A stretch of 64,000 nt of DNA from NCBI GenBank assembly GCA_021613335.1, contig JAJTWR010000431.1, positions 62,001-126,000 on the forward strand, given 5' to 3'. Every line of letters starts with the position of its first letter. Position 1 is the stretch's first letter. Positions 17,738 through 28,090 of this stretch are shown piece by piece. The position numbers and the translations under genes were made by a program. Below the pieces are notes generated by a model, which was not told the DNA's origin, did no database searches, and saw only the letters and a program-made list of their open reading frames with translations. Origin of the DNA: Whitmania pigra (taxonomy: Eukaryota; Annelida; Clitellata; Hirudinida; Haemopidae).

Positions 17738-19408
17738 ATGCGCTCCGATCGGATCAAAGTCGGTCTCGATCGGGCCCCCCACCGCTCACTGCTACGCGCT
17801 GCCGGTGTCCGCGATGAGGACATGGGCAAGCCGTTTGTCGCCGTCGTCAATAGCCAGAACGACATCGTCCCGGGTCACGTCCACCTCCGCCAGGTAGGCG
17901 ACACGGTCAAAGAAGCGGTCCGCGCCGCCGGAATGGTGCCCTTCGAGTTTCACACCATCGGCGTCGACGACGGCATCGCCATGGGCCACTACGGGATGCA
18001 TTTCTCCCTGCCGAGCCGGGAGCTGATCGCCGATTCGGTGGAGACCATGCTCGCCGCGCACTGGCTCGATGGGATGATCTGTATTCCCAATTGCGACAAG
18101 ATAGTGCCGGGAATGCTGATGGGTGCGGCGCGCCTCGACATTCCGACCATTTTCGTGAGCGGCGGCGCCATGCGCGCCGGACGCACACCCGACGGCGAGG
18201 CCATCGACCTAGCTTCGGTCTTCGAGGGCGTCGGTGCGCTGCGCAGCGGAGCTATCACCGCCGAGCGACTCGCGATGCTCGAACAGCACGCGTGTCCGTC
18301 CTGCGGCTCCTGCTCGGGGATGTTCACGGCGAACAGCATGAACTGCCTGTGCGAAGCCCTCGGCATCGCGCTGCCGATGAACGGCACCGCGCTCGCGCGC
18401 AGCCCGGAGCGGGAAGCGCTCGCCGTGGAAGCCGCGACCCGCCTCGCCGACCTCATTCGAAACAAGCTCACGTTCCGCACCATCGTCACGACCGAGGCCA
18501 TCGACGATGCGTTTGCGCTCGACGTGGCCATGGGCGGCAGCTCCAACACGGTGTTGCACACCCTCGCTATCGCCCGCGAGGCCGGCATCGATTATCCCCC
18601 GGCGCGCCTCAACGACATCAGCGACCGGGTGCCCTACCTCTGCAAAATGGCTCCCGCAGGCCCGAACCACATGGAGGACCTGCACCGCGTCGGCGGTGTG
18701 CCCGCCATCTTGAAAGAGCTGTCCCGCAAGAAGGGGCTCCTTCACTTGGATCGCCCGACGGTGAGCGGCTGCAGCTTTGGCGAGCTCATCGCTCGCGCGA
18801 AAGACGCCGACGGCACTGTCATCCGGCGCACGCTGACGCCCCACTCGCAGCGCGGCGGTCTCGCCATACTCTTTGGCAACCTCGCTCCGGACGGCGCCGT
18901 CGTGAAGACCGGCGCCGTAGCCCCGGCGATGTGGCGCCACACCGGGCCCGCGAAGATCTACGACAGCCACGACGACGCCATTGAGGCCATCAATGCTGGC
19001 GCCATCGTCAAGGGCGACGTGCTGGTCATTCGCTACGAAGGCCCTGCCGGAGGGCCGGGCATGCAGGAGATGCTCGCGCCGACGAGCGCCATCATCGGCC
19101 GCGGCTTAGGCGAGCATGTCGCGCTCCTCACCGATGGCCGCTTCAGCGGTGCCACCCGCGGCGCCTGCATCGGCCACGTGAGCCCGGAAGCGGCAGCCCG
19201 CGGCCCCATCGCCGCACTCCGCAACGGCGACCGCATCTCCATCGACTTGGAAGCTCGCCGCCTGGAAGTCGAGCTCTCCGCCGAAGAACTTCAGGGTCGC
19301 CTCGCGGCCCTACCGCCCTTTCAACCGCGCACCGAGAGCCGTTGGTTAGCTCGGTACGCACGTCAAGTGACGAGCGCCAATACCGGCGCCGTCTTGGAGG
19401 CCCGATGA
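17738..19408 (+). CDS. ilvD: Dihydroxy-acid dehydratase
   Basis: About 556 residues; the ATG at 17738 is chosen over the adjacent GTG at 17735. It removes water from dihydroxy acids in valine and isoleucine synthesis. Fe-S and Mg ligands: [10 protein letters not shown] and [19 protein letters not shown]. The N-terminal Cys of the [2Fe-2S] plant/mycobacterial type is absent (the stretch reads [10 protein letters not shown]), as in the oxygen-sensitive [4Fe-4S] E. coli enzyme. The C-terminal [19 protein letters not shown] block is intact. First gene of a tightly overlapping ilvDBNC operon; the ilvB start overlaps its stop by 4 nt. Confidence 0.97.
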   Translation: MRSDRIKVGLDRAPHRSLLRAAGVRDEDMGKPFVAVVNSQNDIVPGHVHLRQVGDTVKEAVRAAGMVPFEFHTIGVDDGIAMGHYGMHFSLPSRELIADSVETMLAAHWLDGMICIPNCDKIVPGMLMGAARLDIPTIFVSGGAMRAGRTPDGEAIDLASVFEGVGALRSGAITAERLAMLEQHACPSCGSCSGMFTANSMNCLCEALGIALPMNGTALARSPEREALAVEAATRLADLIRNKLTFRTIVTTEAIDDAFALDVAMGGSSNTVLHTLAIAREAGIDYPPARLNDISDRVPYLCKMAPAGPNHMEDLHRVGGVPAILKELSRKKGLLHLDRPTVSGCSFGELIARAKDADGTVIRRTLTPHSQRGGLAILFGNLAPDGAVVKTGAVAPAMWRHTGPAKIYDSHDDAIEAINAGAIVKGDVLVIRYEGPAGGPGMQEMLAPTSAIIGRGLGEHVALLTDGRFSGATRGACIGHVSPEAAARGPIAALRNGDRISIDLEARRLEVELSAEELQGRLAALPPFQPRTESRWLARYARQVTSANTGAVLEAR

Positions 19409-21216
19409 GCACCCGACCTCAACTCGCCCGAGCACCTGGTCTGAAACCCCGCGCCGCAGCAAAACCCTTCGTCTCCCGCGTTGGACAACAACTCAAAGGC
19501 TCACAGATTATTTGGGAAATGCTGGTCCGCGAGGGCGTCGAGGTGGTCTTCGGCTACCCCGGCGGCGCGATCATGCCGGCCTACGACTCGATGCTTCAGT
19601 ACCCCATTCACCACGTGCTCGTCCGCCACGAGCAAGGCGCGGCCCACGCGGCCGAGGGCTATGCTCGCGCGAGCGGGAAAGTGGGCGTCGCCATCGCCAC
19701 CTCCGGCCCCGGCGCGACCAACCTCGTCACTGGCATCGCCGACGCGATGCTCGACTCGACGCCGCTCGTCTGCATCACCGGGCAGATTCCGTCGCACCTC
19801 CTCGGCACCGACGGCTTCCAAGAGGTCGACTTCACCGGCATCACCCTGCCCATCACCAAGCACAACTACCTCGTCACCAGAGTCGAGGAGCTGGCCGAGA
19901 CCCTCCGCGAGGCGTTCTTCATCGCCCGCAGCGGTCGCCCGGGGCCGGTGGTGGTGGACATCACCAAGGACGCGCAGCAGAACTCCTGCACCTTTGTCCT
20001 CGACGAAACGCCGATCCGCAAACGCGGCTACCGCCCGGTGGTGCCAGCGAATGAGTCGGCGCTCGATGAAGCGGTGAAGATGATCGCGGCGTCGAAGCGT
20101 CCGCTCATCCTCGCTGGACAAGGCATCATCCACTCCGGCGCTTCGGAGTTGCTGCTCAAGTTCGTCGAGTCATCGCAAATCCCGGTGGCCTGCACGCTGC
20201 TCGGCTTGGGCGGACTCTCTTCGACGCATCCCCTGAACCTCGGGCTCATGGGCATGCACGGCGAAGCGTGGGTGAACCACGCCATCCAAGAGGCCGACCT
20301 GCTCATCGCCATGGGCATGCGCTTCGACGACCGAGTCACTGGGAACCTCGCCCGCTTTGCGCAGAACGCGAAGAAGATTCACATCGAGCTCGACCCAGCG
20401 GAGATCAACAAGAACGTGAAGGTCGACTTGGCGCTTCTGGGCGACGTGAAGGACTACTTGGCGCGCCTCCTCGCCCGGTCAAGCCGCCACGAGCACCCGG
20501 AGTGGCGCCAGCGCCTCGCCGCGCTGACCGGCGACGCAGCGGTGCGCGACATCCAGAGCCTGCCAGACAACGGGAAGCTCTACGCGGCGCACGTCATCCA
20601 CGACCTGTGGCGCATCACCGGCGGCGACGCGCTGATTGTCACCGACGTCGGCCAGCACCAAATGTGGGCCGCCCAGTACTTCAAGCACAGCCACCCCAGG
20701 AAGTTCCTGACGAGCGGTGGTCTGGGCACGATGGGCTTTGGCCTGCCGGCGGCGATGGGTGCGCGCTTTGCGTGTCCCGACGACGACATCTGGGTCATCG
20801 TCGGCGACGGCGGCGTGCAGATGACCTCCTGCGAACTTGCGACGCTCGCGCAAGAAGGCGCGAAGGTCAACGTGGCGATCATCAACAACGGCTACCTGGG
20901 CATGGTCCGCCAGTGGCAGGAGTTCTTCTACGAGAGCCGCTACGTTTCGACCCCCATCACTGCTCCCGACTTCGTGAAGCTCGCTGAAGCCTACGGGCAC
21001 ACCGGGCTTCGGGTGAAGAGTCGCTCGGAGGTGCGCAGCGCTGTCGAGACGGCGCGGATTACCCCCGGCACCGTGATCATCGACTTCTGCGTCGAGCAGG
21101 AAGACTCGGTGTACCCGATGGTCCCGGCGGGCGCCGCCCTCGAAGAGATGATTCGCCGTCCGCTGAGCAAAGTTGCCGTACCGCAGCCGCTCTTGGAAAC
21201 AGGAGAAGACCCATGA
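19405..21216 (+). CDS. ilvB: Acetolactate synthase, large (catalytic) subunit
   Basis: 603 residues. It condenses pyruvate with pyruvate or 2-oxobutyrate using thiamine diphosphate. The N-terminal extension of about 30 residues (Pro/Ala/Arg-rich) precedes the TPP pyrimidine domain ([12 protein letters not shown], catalytic Glu in [28 protein letters not shown]). The central FAD-binding domain follows, then the TPP diphosphate domain with [14 protein letters not shown]...[17 protein letters not shown]. Start overlaps the ilvD stop, and its end overlaps the regulatory subunit start by 4 nt, so equimolar expression by coupling is likely. Confidence 0.97.
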   Translation: MSTRPQLARAPGLKPRAAAKPFVSRVGQQLKGSQIIWEMLVREGVEVVFGYPGGAIMPAYDSMLQYPIHHVLVRHEQGAAHAAEGYARASGKVGVAIATSGPGATNLVTGIADAMLDSTPLVCITGQIPSHLLGTDGFQEVDFTGITLPITKHNYLVTRVEELAETLREAFFIARSGRPGPVVVDITKDAQQNSCTFVLDETPIRKRGYRPVVPANESALDEAVKMIAASKRPLILAGQGIIHSGASELLLKFVESSQIPVACTLLGLGGLSSTHPLNLGLMGMHGEAWVNHAIQEADLLIAMGMRFDDRVTGNLARFAQNAKKIHIELDPAEINKNVKVDLALLGDVKDYLARLLARSSRHEHPEWRQRLAALTGDAAVRDIQSLPDNGKLYAAHVIHDLWRITGGDALIVTDVGQHQMWAAQYFKHSHPRKFLTSGGLGTMGFGLPAAMGARFACPDDDIWVIVGDGGVQMTSCELATLAQEGAKVNVAIINNGYLGMVRQWQEFFYESRYVSTPITAPDFVKLAEAYGHTGLRVKSRSEVRSAVETARITPGTVIIDFCVEQEDSVYPMVPAGAALEEMIRRPLSKVAVPQPLLETGEDP

Positions 21217-21788
21217 CCACGCCCCCGCTACGAACGTTCATCGTCTACGTCGACGACTTGCCCGGAGTGCTGAACCGGGTGGTGTCGCTCTTTCGGCGCC
21301 GGGGATTCAACATCGCCTCCCTGAACGTCGGCCACACCCACGAAGCCGGGTTGTCGCGGATGACCATCGTCGTCGAAGAGTCGGCGGAGGCGGCGCCGCG
21401 GGTCATGGCCAACCTCTACAAGCTGGTGAACGTTATCCAAGTGCAGGACATCACCGATAAACCGGCGGTCGAGCGCCACCTCGCGCTCATCAAAGTCGGC
21501 CCAACCCCGAACGAGCGACCAAATTTATTCACGCTCTGCGAAGTCTTCCGGGCCCGGATTGTCGACGTCGGCACCACGACGGTCATGGTCGAGATGACCG
21601 GCGGCCGAGACAAAATCGACAGCCTCATTAACGTGCTGCGACCGTTCAACATCCTGGAGCTCGTCCAGACCGGCGCGGTTGTCATGGCCCGCGGCGAACC
21701 GAGTCCGAATGTGTTCACGCACAACGGCAAGGACAGCTATCTACCCCAAGGAACACTCACCCTACCCGGACAGCAAGGAGCAGCATAA
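21213..21788 (+). CDS. ilvN: Acetolactate synthase, small (regulatory) subunit
   Basis: 191 residues. The N-terminal ACT domain ([32 protein letters not shown]) is the valine-binding regulator, followed by the second ALS-small domain ([36 protein letters not shown]). It activates and feedback-controls IlvB. The length is greater than that of E. coli IlvN/IlvH because of a C-terminal tail of about 25 residues. Overlaps ilvB by 4 nt and ilvC by one base (TAATG). Confidence 0.95.
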   Translation: MTTPPLRTFIVYVDDLPGVLNRVVSLFRRRGFNIASLNVGHTHEAGLSRMTIVVEESAEAAPRVMANLYKLVNVIQVQDITDKPAVERHLALIKVGPTPNERPNLFTLCEVFRARIVDVGTTTVMVEMTGGRDKIDSLINVLRPFNILELVQTGAVVMARGEPSPNVFTHNGKDSYLPQGTLTLPGQQGAA

Positions 21789-22810
21789 TGGCAGTGATTC
21801 GTTACGACAAAGATGCGGATATCAACATCATCAAAAAGCAGAAGGTCGCCATCATCGGCTACGGCTCGCAAGGACACGCGCATGCGTTGAACCTCAAGGA
21901 CAGCGGCGTCGATGTCGTAGTCGGCCTTCGCGAGGGGAGTGCGAACGCCAAGAAGGCGCAGGCCGCCGGGTTGAAGGTGCAGAGCGTGAAGGATGCCGCC
22001 GCTTGGGCCAACGTGGTGATGCTGCTGTGCCCGGACACTGCCCAACCGAAGATCTACGCGGAATCCATCGCGCCGAATCTCTCCGCCGGGAAGACCCTGA
22101 TGTTCGCGCATGGTTTCAACATCCGCTACGGCACGATCGTGCCGCCGACGACCGTCGACGTTTCGATGATCGCCCCCAAAGGCCCCGGCCATCGCGTCCG
22201 CGAGACTTTCCAAGAAGGCGGCGGCGTACCGGCGCTCCTCGCCATCCACCAAGACCCGAGCGGAAAAGCAGACGCGCTCGCGCTCTCCTATGCGAAAGGC
22301 ATCGGCTCGACCCGGGCGGGAGTCCTCACCACCACGTTCACCGAAGAGACCGAGACCGACCTCTTCGGCGAGCAAGCGGTGCTCTGCGGCGGGGTGAGCG
22401 AACTCGTCAAGGCGGGTTTCCAGACCCTCGTCGACGCGGGCTACCAGCCCGAGATCGCCTACTTCGAGTGCCTCCACGAGCTGAAGTTGATCGTCGACCT
22501 CATGTACCAAGGCGGACTCAACTACATGCGCTACTCCATCAGTGACACGGCGGAGTACGGCGACTACGAGTGCGGCCCGCGAATCATCGATGCGCGCGCC
22601 CGCGAGGAGATGAAGCGGGTCCTCGGCGAAGTGCGCGACGGCACCTTCGCGAAGAAGTGGATCCAAGAGAACGAGACTGGCCGGAAGAAGTTCAACGCCG
22701 ACCGAGTCCGCGACCAATCGCTCCTCATCGAGCGCGTGGGCGCGCAACTTCGCTCGCTCATGCCCTTCGTGAAGCCGGTCACCATCAAGGCCGGCGGCAG
22801 CGGCTCGTAA
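21788..22810 (+). CDS. ilvC: Ketol-acid reductoisomerase (class I)
   Basis: 340 residues, the short class I form. Rossmann fingerprint [17 protein letters not shown] near residue 23, then [24 protein letters not shown], and metal-binding acidic residues in the knotted C-terminal domain ([38 protein letters not shown]). It isomerises and reduces acetolactate with NADPH. Last gene of the ilv operon. Compared with other class I enzymes it ends in a short Gly/Ser tail. Confidence 0.97.
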   Translation: MAVIRYDKDADINIIKKQKVAIIGYGSQGHAHALNLKDSGVDVVVGLREGSANAKKAQAAGLKVQSVKDAAAWANVVMLLCPDTAQPKIYAESIAPNLSAGKTLMFAHGFNIRYGTIVPPTTVDVSMIAPKGPGHRVRETFQEGGGVPALLAIHQDPSGKADALALSYAKGIGSTRAGVLTTTFTEETETDLFGEQAVLCGGVSELVKAGFQTLVDAGYQPEIAYFECLHELKLIVDLMYQGGLNYMRYSISDTAEYGDYECGPRIIDARAREEMKRVLGEVRDGTFAKKWIQENETGRKKFNADRVRDQSLLIERVGAQLRSLMPFVKPVTIKAGGSGS

Positions 22811-22905
22811 CAGCGCCGCCTCCGCTCAGAAAAATCGTCACACTTCCTCGGGGGTTGCTCTTGGACAGCGACCTCTGCAGTCGAGGTGCGCCTCCACGCT
22901 GGGAA

Positions 22906-22932
22906 GGAGCGATTATTTTCTGAAGTCGCTCC
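22906..22932 (+). terminator. Hairpin downstream of ilvC
   Basis: GGAGCGA pairs perfectly with TCGCTCC across a 13-nt loop, about 95 nt after the ilvC stop. A second possible hairpin (ACCTC-TGCAGTC-GAGGT) lies just before it near 22870-22888. There is no downstream T-run, so the role as terminator is tentative. The 100 nt that follow are AT-rich and probably hold the promoter of the first protease gene. Confidence 0.35.
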
Positions 22933-23070
22933 ACCGCAGATTAAATATTCCAAGAGGCAATTTGTACCTCGGAAATTCCCAAGGGACTGAACTATTATAA
23001 TATTCTGATCCCTCAAGCTCTTATCCGGCTAAAATAAGCCTGAATCTTCCTAGCTTTATTGAGGTCGCTC

Positions 23071-24696
23071 TTGTGTGACGTGGTTCCGAGACTTCGCATC
23101 GCACATCGCCTCATGTGCTGGGCGCTGCCGCTGTGCGGACTCCTCGGCACGTTGAGTTCCCCGGCGCGGGCCGACCAAAGCGAGAGGGATCCGGTAAGCA
23201 CGAAAGCCGAGGACAAATACCAATTTTACAGTTGGGGACATACGCCCTGCAAGACGAGTTGTGCCTTGGCCACCGAAGACTGCGTTGCTGGCCGCTGCTT
23301 ACCTGTCGTGACGATTGCGGCCACGTACGCGAACAGCGGCAAAGACATGATTCCCGGAGAAGTCCCCTACTCACACTTCGCGAATCTCGTGAAGAAGGCG
23401 ATGAATCGCTGGACCACGGCGCAGGTCAAGAGCTGCGAGACGGAGAACGGCATCGCGGGATTCAACATCCTGAGCGCCCCGCGGGCTTCGTCAGCGGTAA
23501 ATCAAAAGGAAGCGGACAACGTAAATTTTGTGACCTTCGTGGAGGGCAGCGATTGGGCGATGAACAACATGACCCTCGGAATAACGACGACCTGGCGTTA
23601 CGTCGCGACGGGGATCATCTTTGATTCGGACATCGCTCTCAACGGGAATGTGACCTGGTTCGAAGGCTCCCCCAAGGGCAACCGAAGCAGCTTCTCCCTC
23701 GACAGCGTGCTCACCCATGAGGCTGGTCATTTCTTCGGGGTCCACCATACGACCTACCGGGCGAGCGCACTCATGCATCCCGTCACCATGGCCGGAACCT
23801 ACAAGGTGACCCTCGACCTCGCCGATGAAGAGGACATCTGTGGTCTCTACCCGCCTCGGTATCCGCAGTTCGCGCAGAACTGCCAAAGCCAAACCGATTG
23901 CGGTCGCTACCTGACGTGCCTCGCGATGCAAGAGGGTGAGCGTCGCCAAATCTGCACCTTGACGTGCGCCACCGCTGATGCCGGATGCCCCAACAGCAAC
24001 TACAAATGCATCACTCTCCAAGGCGCTCCTGGGTGTTTCCTCCCGGCAAAACCCGACGACTACTGTTTGCCATGCAGCAACAATTCCGAATGTGAGAGCG
24101 GAATCTGCTTAGCGGACGAGTTCGGAACCAAGCATTGCTCCTTCCCCTGCGTGCAAAGTGAAGACTGCAACGACGGAGATCGCTGCTCCTATTCAACCTA
24201 TGCCTACGGAGAGGACGAAGTGCTCGCTTGCATTACCCCCACCCCCGGCGTTTGCAACGGGCCTTGCACCAGCGATGAGCAATGCAAAGAAGGAGCAAAG
24301 TGCAAAGATCGTCGCTGCTCCCACCCGAGTAAGCTTGGCCAGGATTGCTCAGGGATTCGGTTCTGCGCGAGCGGCCTGGTCTGCACCGACGCTGGGGGCG
24401 CGAAGTCGCCCACTTGCCGCGCTTGCTGCGGTGGAGCGTGCCCCGCGGGCGCTGTGGCTACAGCCTGCACCGGTTCATGCGTTCAAGCCGCCAACAGCGA
24501 CGCCAAGGTGTGCCTCCCGATAGTCCGGGAAACCACCATCCCAAAGTACGAAGCGCTGCCCCGCCCCACCCCAAATCTGAACGTAAAACCCGCGACAAAG
24601 AACGGCTGTGGGTGCGCGAGCACCGGCCCAGAATCGGGCTTGTGGCTGCTGGCGGTGCTTCCGTGGCTCGCTTGGCGCCGCCGCCTCGGCGCGTAA
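23071..24696 (+). CDS. Secreted matrixin-like metalloprotease 1 with MYXO-CTERM tail
   Basis: 541 residues from TTG at 23071, preferred over the TTG at 23059 because GAGG lies 7 nt before it and the other five family members start at the same relative place. Signal peptide (to ARA), then a Cys-containing propeptide-like region. The zinc site is HEAGHFFGVHHTTYR with the Met-turn Met in ALMHP, matching HExGHxxGxxH metzincins of the M10 kind. EEDICGLYP ends the catalytic domain. A first Cys-rich module follows (CLAMQE..., CFLPAKP, DYCLPC), then a second Cys-rich module (CTSDEQCKEGAKC, CRACCGG) shared only with protease 5. The C-terminus has GCGCASTGPESG, a hydrophobic helix and RRR: a MYXO-CTERM sorting signal. 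First of six tandem paralogs. Confidence 0.85.
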   Translation: MCDVVPRLRIAHRLMCWALPLCGLLGTLSSPARADQSERDPVSTKAEDKYQFYSWGHTPCKTSCALATEDCVAGRCLPVVTIAATYANSGKDMIPGEVPYSHFANLVKKAMNRWTTAQVKSCETENGIAGFNILSAPRASSAVNQKEADNVNFVTFVEGSDWAMNNMTLGITTTWRYVATGIIFDSDIALNGNVTWFEGSPKGNRSSFSLDSVLTHEAGHFFGVHHTTYRASALMHPVTMAGTYKVTLDLADEEDICGLYPPRYPQFAQNCQSQTDCGRYLTCLAMQEGERRQICTLTCATADAGCPNSNYKCITLQGAPGCFLPAKPDDYCLPCSNNSECESGICLADEFGTKHCSFPCVQSEDCNDGDRCSYSTYAYGEDEVLACITPTPGVCNGPCTSDEQCKEGAKCKDRRCSHPSKLGQDCSGIRFCASGLVCTDAGGAKSPTCRACCGGACPAGAVATACTGSCVQAANSDAKVCLPIVRETTIPKYEALPRPTPNLNVKPATKNGCGCASTGPESGLWLLAVLPWLAWRRRLGA

Positions 24697-25052
24697 GTCT
24701 CAGGCGCGCAAGCCTCAAGCGGCTCCCGTAGTCGTGCTCTCGAGCAGAACGAGCTCTCGAGCCCGTTTTCTCATTACTATTATTTTTTAACGTTCAAGGA
24801 AACTGCTCTTTGAGCTCCCCTCAAAAGCAGGCGATCTCCGCTCCAAAATCGACTTCGCGGCCCAAGTCAGCCGTTCCAATAAATCGCCAATATGCACTAC
24901 ATACACTGTAACTTACGCAATTAAAGCGGCTTACAGTCGTACATCTGTGGTTTCCAGTTCTACATCTGTTAAATAATTATTCCAATACGCTCTAGGTTCC
25001 TGAGATTCGGGTTAGGCTTCCCTCATAACACGCTTCATTCTTGGAGTTCCCC
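24697..25052 (+). other. 356-nt non-coding stretch between proteases 1 and 2
   Basis: No gene seen. The first 70 nt hold repeated CTCTCGAGC elements and then a T-rich stretch (24778-24788), a possible terminator. The remainder is AT-rich. TACATCTGT occurs twice, at 24940-24948 and 24961-24969, exactly 21 bp apart (two helical turns), which may mark an activator site. The ribosome site GGAG is at 25043-25046. Confidence 0.5.
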
Positions 25053-26405
25053 TTGAGTGAAATATTCCGACGCTCCTTACTTCGATGGACTCTGCTGGGG
25101 CCGGCCGTCATCCTCGCGTCCTTCGGGTTCACGAGCACAGCTACCGCCGATCAAGGGGCATGGGGCAATCAGTCGGAGTACGTCTCCTATGCTTGGCCGC
25201 AGAGCGCTTGTTCCCAAAGTTGCCGACTTCGGAACCAGCAGTGCGTGAACGGGGTGTGCTTACCCTTCATCAACATCGCTGCGAGCTACACGAACAATGG
25301 AGGCACGAGCATTCCCGGGGGAATCTCGTACTCGCGCTTTCCCGAGATGGTGCAAACCGCGTTCAGGAGCTGGACCACTTCTCGGGTCAAAAGTTGTCAG
25401 ACCTCGAATGAGGTAGCTGGCTTCGGGTCCATGGCTGCGCCCCATGGGCGGGAGGGATTCCCGAACAACGTCGACGAGATCAACCTGGTCGGGTTTGTCG
25501 ACGGAAGCGATTGGGTGGGCTCCAGCATGACCCTCGCCTATACGCTGGTCTGGTACGGCGGAAATACCATCATCGAGGGCGACCTCCTCATCAACGGGAA
25601 CCAGCAATGGTTTGAGGGCCTTCCCAGCGAAAGCAGCCTCTACCAATACTCCCTCGAAAGCGTCCTCATCCATGAGGCAGGGCATTTCTTCGGAGTTCAG
25701 CACACGACCTACCGGCCAAGTTCAGTCATGTACCCGAACATCTCGACGGGAATGGTCAAATCCTCGTTGGACATGTCCGACGAGGAAGACATCTGCGGCC
25801 TCTACCCGCAGGGCGTCCCCCGGACGAAACCAGTTTTTGGCAAAGGCTGCGCGAAGCAGTCTACCTGTGGGAGCGCGCTCACCTGTTTAGCCATGCAGGA
25901 AGACAAACGCAGGCAAATGTGCACGACACGTTGCACAACGGATGCGAACTGCCCTGGGGGCAACTACAAGTGCTTAGTCGTTCAGGGGGTGCGAGGATGC
26001 TTCCTGCCGAACAAACCGACGGATTATTGTAAGCGTTGCGCTACCGGCCTCGACTGCCAAAGCGGCGTGTGTGCGGAGGATGCGCAGGGCACCAAATATT
26101 GCTCCCAGGTCTGCGTGGATGACGAGGATTGCTACGCCGGCAGCCGTTGCATCTCCCCGCGGGTCCGCGTTGGTGAATCGGTGATGAGGACGTGCATTCC
26201 TTCAGACCTCCCGGCTTGCATGAAGGATCCTCCGGGGGATGCTCCACCGGTTCTTTTGCCCTTTACGCCTGCCAAATATTCCGCCACCGAAAACGACTCC
26301 AAAAATATTCCCGGCTGTGGATGCGCGAGCACCGGGCCGGAATCCAGCCTTTGGCTCTTGGCAGTGCTTCCGTGGATTGCTTGGCGCCGCCGTTCTTCGG
26401 TGTAG
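25053..26405 (+). CDS. Secreted matrixin-like metalloprotease 2 with MYXO-CTERM tail
   Basis: 450 residues from TTG at 25053, supported by GGAG 6 nt upstream and by the shared TTG-AGT context. Signal peptide with cleavage after TATA. N-terminal Cys region contains CRLRNQQCVNGVCLPFINI, then GGTSIPGGISYSRFPEMVQ and WTTSRVKSCQT as in all paralogs. The zinc site is HEAGHFFGVQHTTYR with Met in SVMYP. One Cys-rich module (about 280-395) follows EEDICGLYP. The linker is short and lacks Asp-Ala-Ser repeats. The C-terminus has GCGCASTGPESS, a hydrophobic helix and RRR, the tag by which myxosortases are thought to process and retain surface proteins. The substrate is unknown; predation, development or matrix remodelling are guesses. 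Confidence 0.87.
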   Translation: MSEIFRRSLLRWTLLGPAVILASFGFTSTATADQGAWGNQSEYVSYAWPQSACSQSCRLRNQQCVNGVCLPFINIAASYTNNGGTSIPGGISYSRFPEMVQTAFRSWTTSRVKSCQTSNEVAGFGSMAAPHGREGFPNNVDEINLVGFVDGSDWVGSSMTLAYTLVWYGGNTIIEGDLLINGNQQWFEGLPSESSLYQYSLESVLIHEAGHFFGVQHTTYRPSSVMYPNISTGMVKSSLDMSDEEDICGLYPQGVPRTKPVFGKGCAKQSTCGSALTCLAMQEDKRRQMCTTRCTTDANCPGGNYKCLVVQGVRGCFLPNKPTDYCKRCATGLDCQSGVCAEDAQGTKYCSQVCVDDEDCYAGSRCISPRVRVGESVMRTCIPSDLPACMKDPPGDAPPVLLPFTPAKYSATENDSKNIPGCGCASTGPESSLWLLAVLPWIAWRRRSSV

Positions 26406-26574
26406 GCGGACAGCCGCAACACCTGTACCTAGGCTGAGATAGCATGGCCGCCTCGGTTCTGAAGTCCAAGAATCACGGCACTTTAAGGACACTGTATTCA
26501 AGTTTTCGCATTCTCCGGAGCTCTGGGCCGGTGTAGCATCTCTCTACTACCGCGCTTTACCCTCTAGGGGGCTC

Positions 26575-27927
26575 TTGAGTAGAAAATTTCGAAGCCCAGT
26601 TTCTCGCTGGATCGTCCCAGGTTTGCACTCGCAATTCATCCTCGCCTTCCTCGTTGCCGCGAGCTCTGCGATTGCCGATCAGGGCGAGTGGTCCGGCGGT
26701 TCACATGCAACTGAATACACTTCCTACTCCTGGCGACACGCTGGCTGTACCGATAGCTGTAGAATTGGAAGCGAGAGGTGCTTCAACGGGGTTTGCTTAC
26801 CCTTCATCACCATGGCCGCCTCGTATCAGAACAAGGGTGGAACGACTATCCCCGGCGGCATTCCCTACGAGCATTTTGCCGACATGGTGCAACGGTCTTA
26901 CAGGAGATGGACCACTTCCCAGGTGAGGGCTTGTCGGACAGAGAACGAGGTTGCCGGCTTCGAACAGAAGGGAGAACCCCAAGGCCGGGACGCCTTTCCG
27001 GCAAATTCAGACGGCGTCAACATGGTCGGATTTCTCGAGGGAAACGAGTGGACAGGTTCCAGCACAGCCCTCGGATACACGATGATCTGGTACGGCAGGA
27101 GTGGCATCGGCGAGGGCGACATGTTCTTGAACGGAAATTTTCAGTGGTTTGAAGGAAAACCCAGCTCGAACAGTTCGAATTGGTATTCGCTCGAGAGTGT
27201 GATCACTCATGAAGCGGGGCATTTCTTTGGGGTTCAACACACAACCTACCGTGCGGGTGCGATCATGTATCCTTATTTAACAAATGGCACAATCAAAACC
27301 GCCCTAGACGTCGCTGATGAAGAGGATATTTGCGGACTGTATCCGCGGAGGGACAGTCAACAATCGCCAGTGTTTGCGGAAGGCTGTTCCGAGCAGTCCG
27401 TATGTGGAAACTCGTTTACCTGCCTGGCAATGCAAGAAAACAAACGCAGACAAATTTGCACCATAACTTGCAAGACCGACGTAAACTGCCCTTCGAGTAT
27501 TTACAAATGTATTGCTCCGCAGGACACCCAGGCATGCTTTCTGCCAGGAAAGCCAACGGACTACTGTAAGCCCTGTACTGCTTCCTCCGACTGTCAAAGC
27601 GGCATTTGTGCGATTGGAAATTCTGGAATTCGGTACTGTTCCCATGTCTGCGTGCAAGACAGTGATTGCTATGACGGCAGCCGGTGCTTCAGAACGGGCA
27701 ACCAAACTGATGGTGGCTCGCAGACGTCGTGTATCCCTTCCGACCTCACAACCTGTATGAAGGACGGGCAACGAGATGCGTCGGTGAGCAATTCGCCAGA
27801 TGCATCGACCGACAGTCCGCCGAAGACAATGGCCGGGTGTGGGTGCGCGAGCACCGGTCCGGAATCAAGTCTGTGGCTCTTGGCCGTGCTTCCGTGGGTC
27901 GCTTGGCGCCGCCGTTCACCGGTGTAG
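26575..27927 (+). CDS. Secreted matrixin-like metalloprotease 3 with MYXO-CTERM tail
   Basis: 450 residues from TTG-AGT at 26575, preceded by the purine-rich AGGGGG at 26566. Signal peptide ends near SAIA. The zinc site is HEAGHFFGVQHTTYR with Met in AIMYP, then EEDICGLYP and a Cys-rich module (CLAMQENKRRQIC, CFLPGKPTDYCKPC, DSDCYDGSRC). Two Asp-Ala-Ser units precede the MYXO-CTERM tail (GCGCASTGPESS, helix, RRR). It is closest in sequence to protease 4, for example in the AGA-MYPYL and QSVCG segments, so the pair probably arose by recent duplication. Confidence 0.87.
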   Translation: MSRKFRSPVSRWIVPGLHSQFILAFLVAASSAIADQGEWSGGSHATEYTSYSWRHAGCTDSCRIGSERCFNGVCLPFITMAASYQNKGGTTIPGGIPYEHFADMVQRSYRRWTTSQVRACRTENEVAGFEQKGEPQGRDAFPANSDGVNMVGFLEGNEWTGSSTALGYTMIWYGRSGIGEGDMFLNGNFQWFEGKPSSNSSNWYSLESVITHEAGHFFGVQHTTYRAGAIMYPYLTNGTIKTALDVADEEDICGLYPRRDSQQSPVFAEGCSEQSVCGNSFTCLAMQENKRRQICTITCKTDVNCPSSIYKCIAPQDTQACFLPGKPTDYCKPCTASSDCQSGICAIGNSGIRYCSHVCVQDSDCYDGSRCFRTGNQTDGGSQTSCIPSDLTTCMKDGQRDASVSNSPDASTDSPPKTMAGCGCASTGPESSLWLLAVLPWVAWRRRSPV

Positions 27928-28090
27928 GCTGACCCAGCTGACCACTCTCGTGTGTGGCCCAAGGTAGGCCCAAGGGCTCTGCGGCCTCAGCATTGATGAC
28001 TCCCGGCGGCACATCGGCGCTGCATTATTTTAAAATAAAGGGGCGAAACTGCGCTCCGTTGTAGGATCTCTCCACTCTTTCGCATTACTC

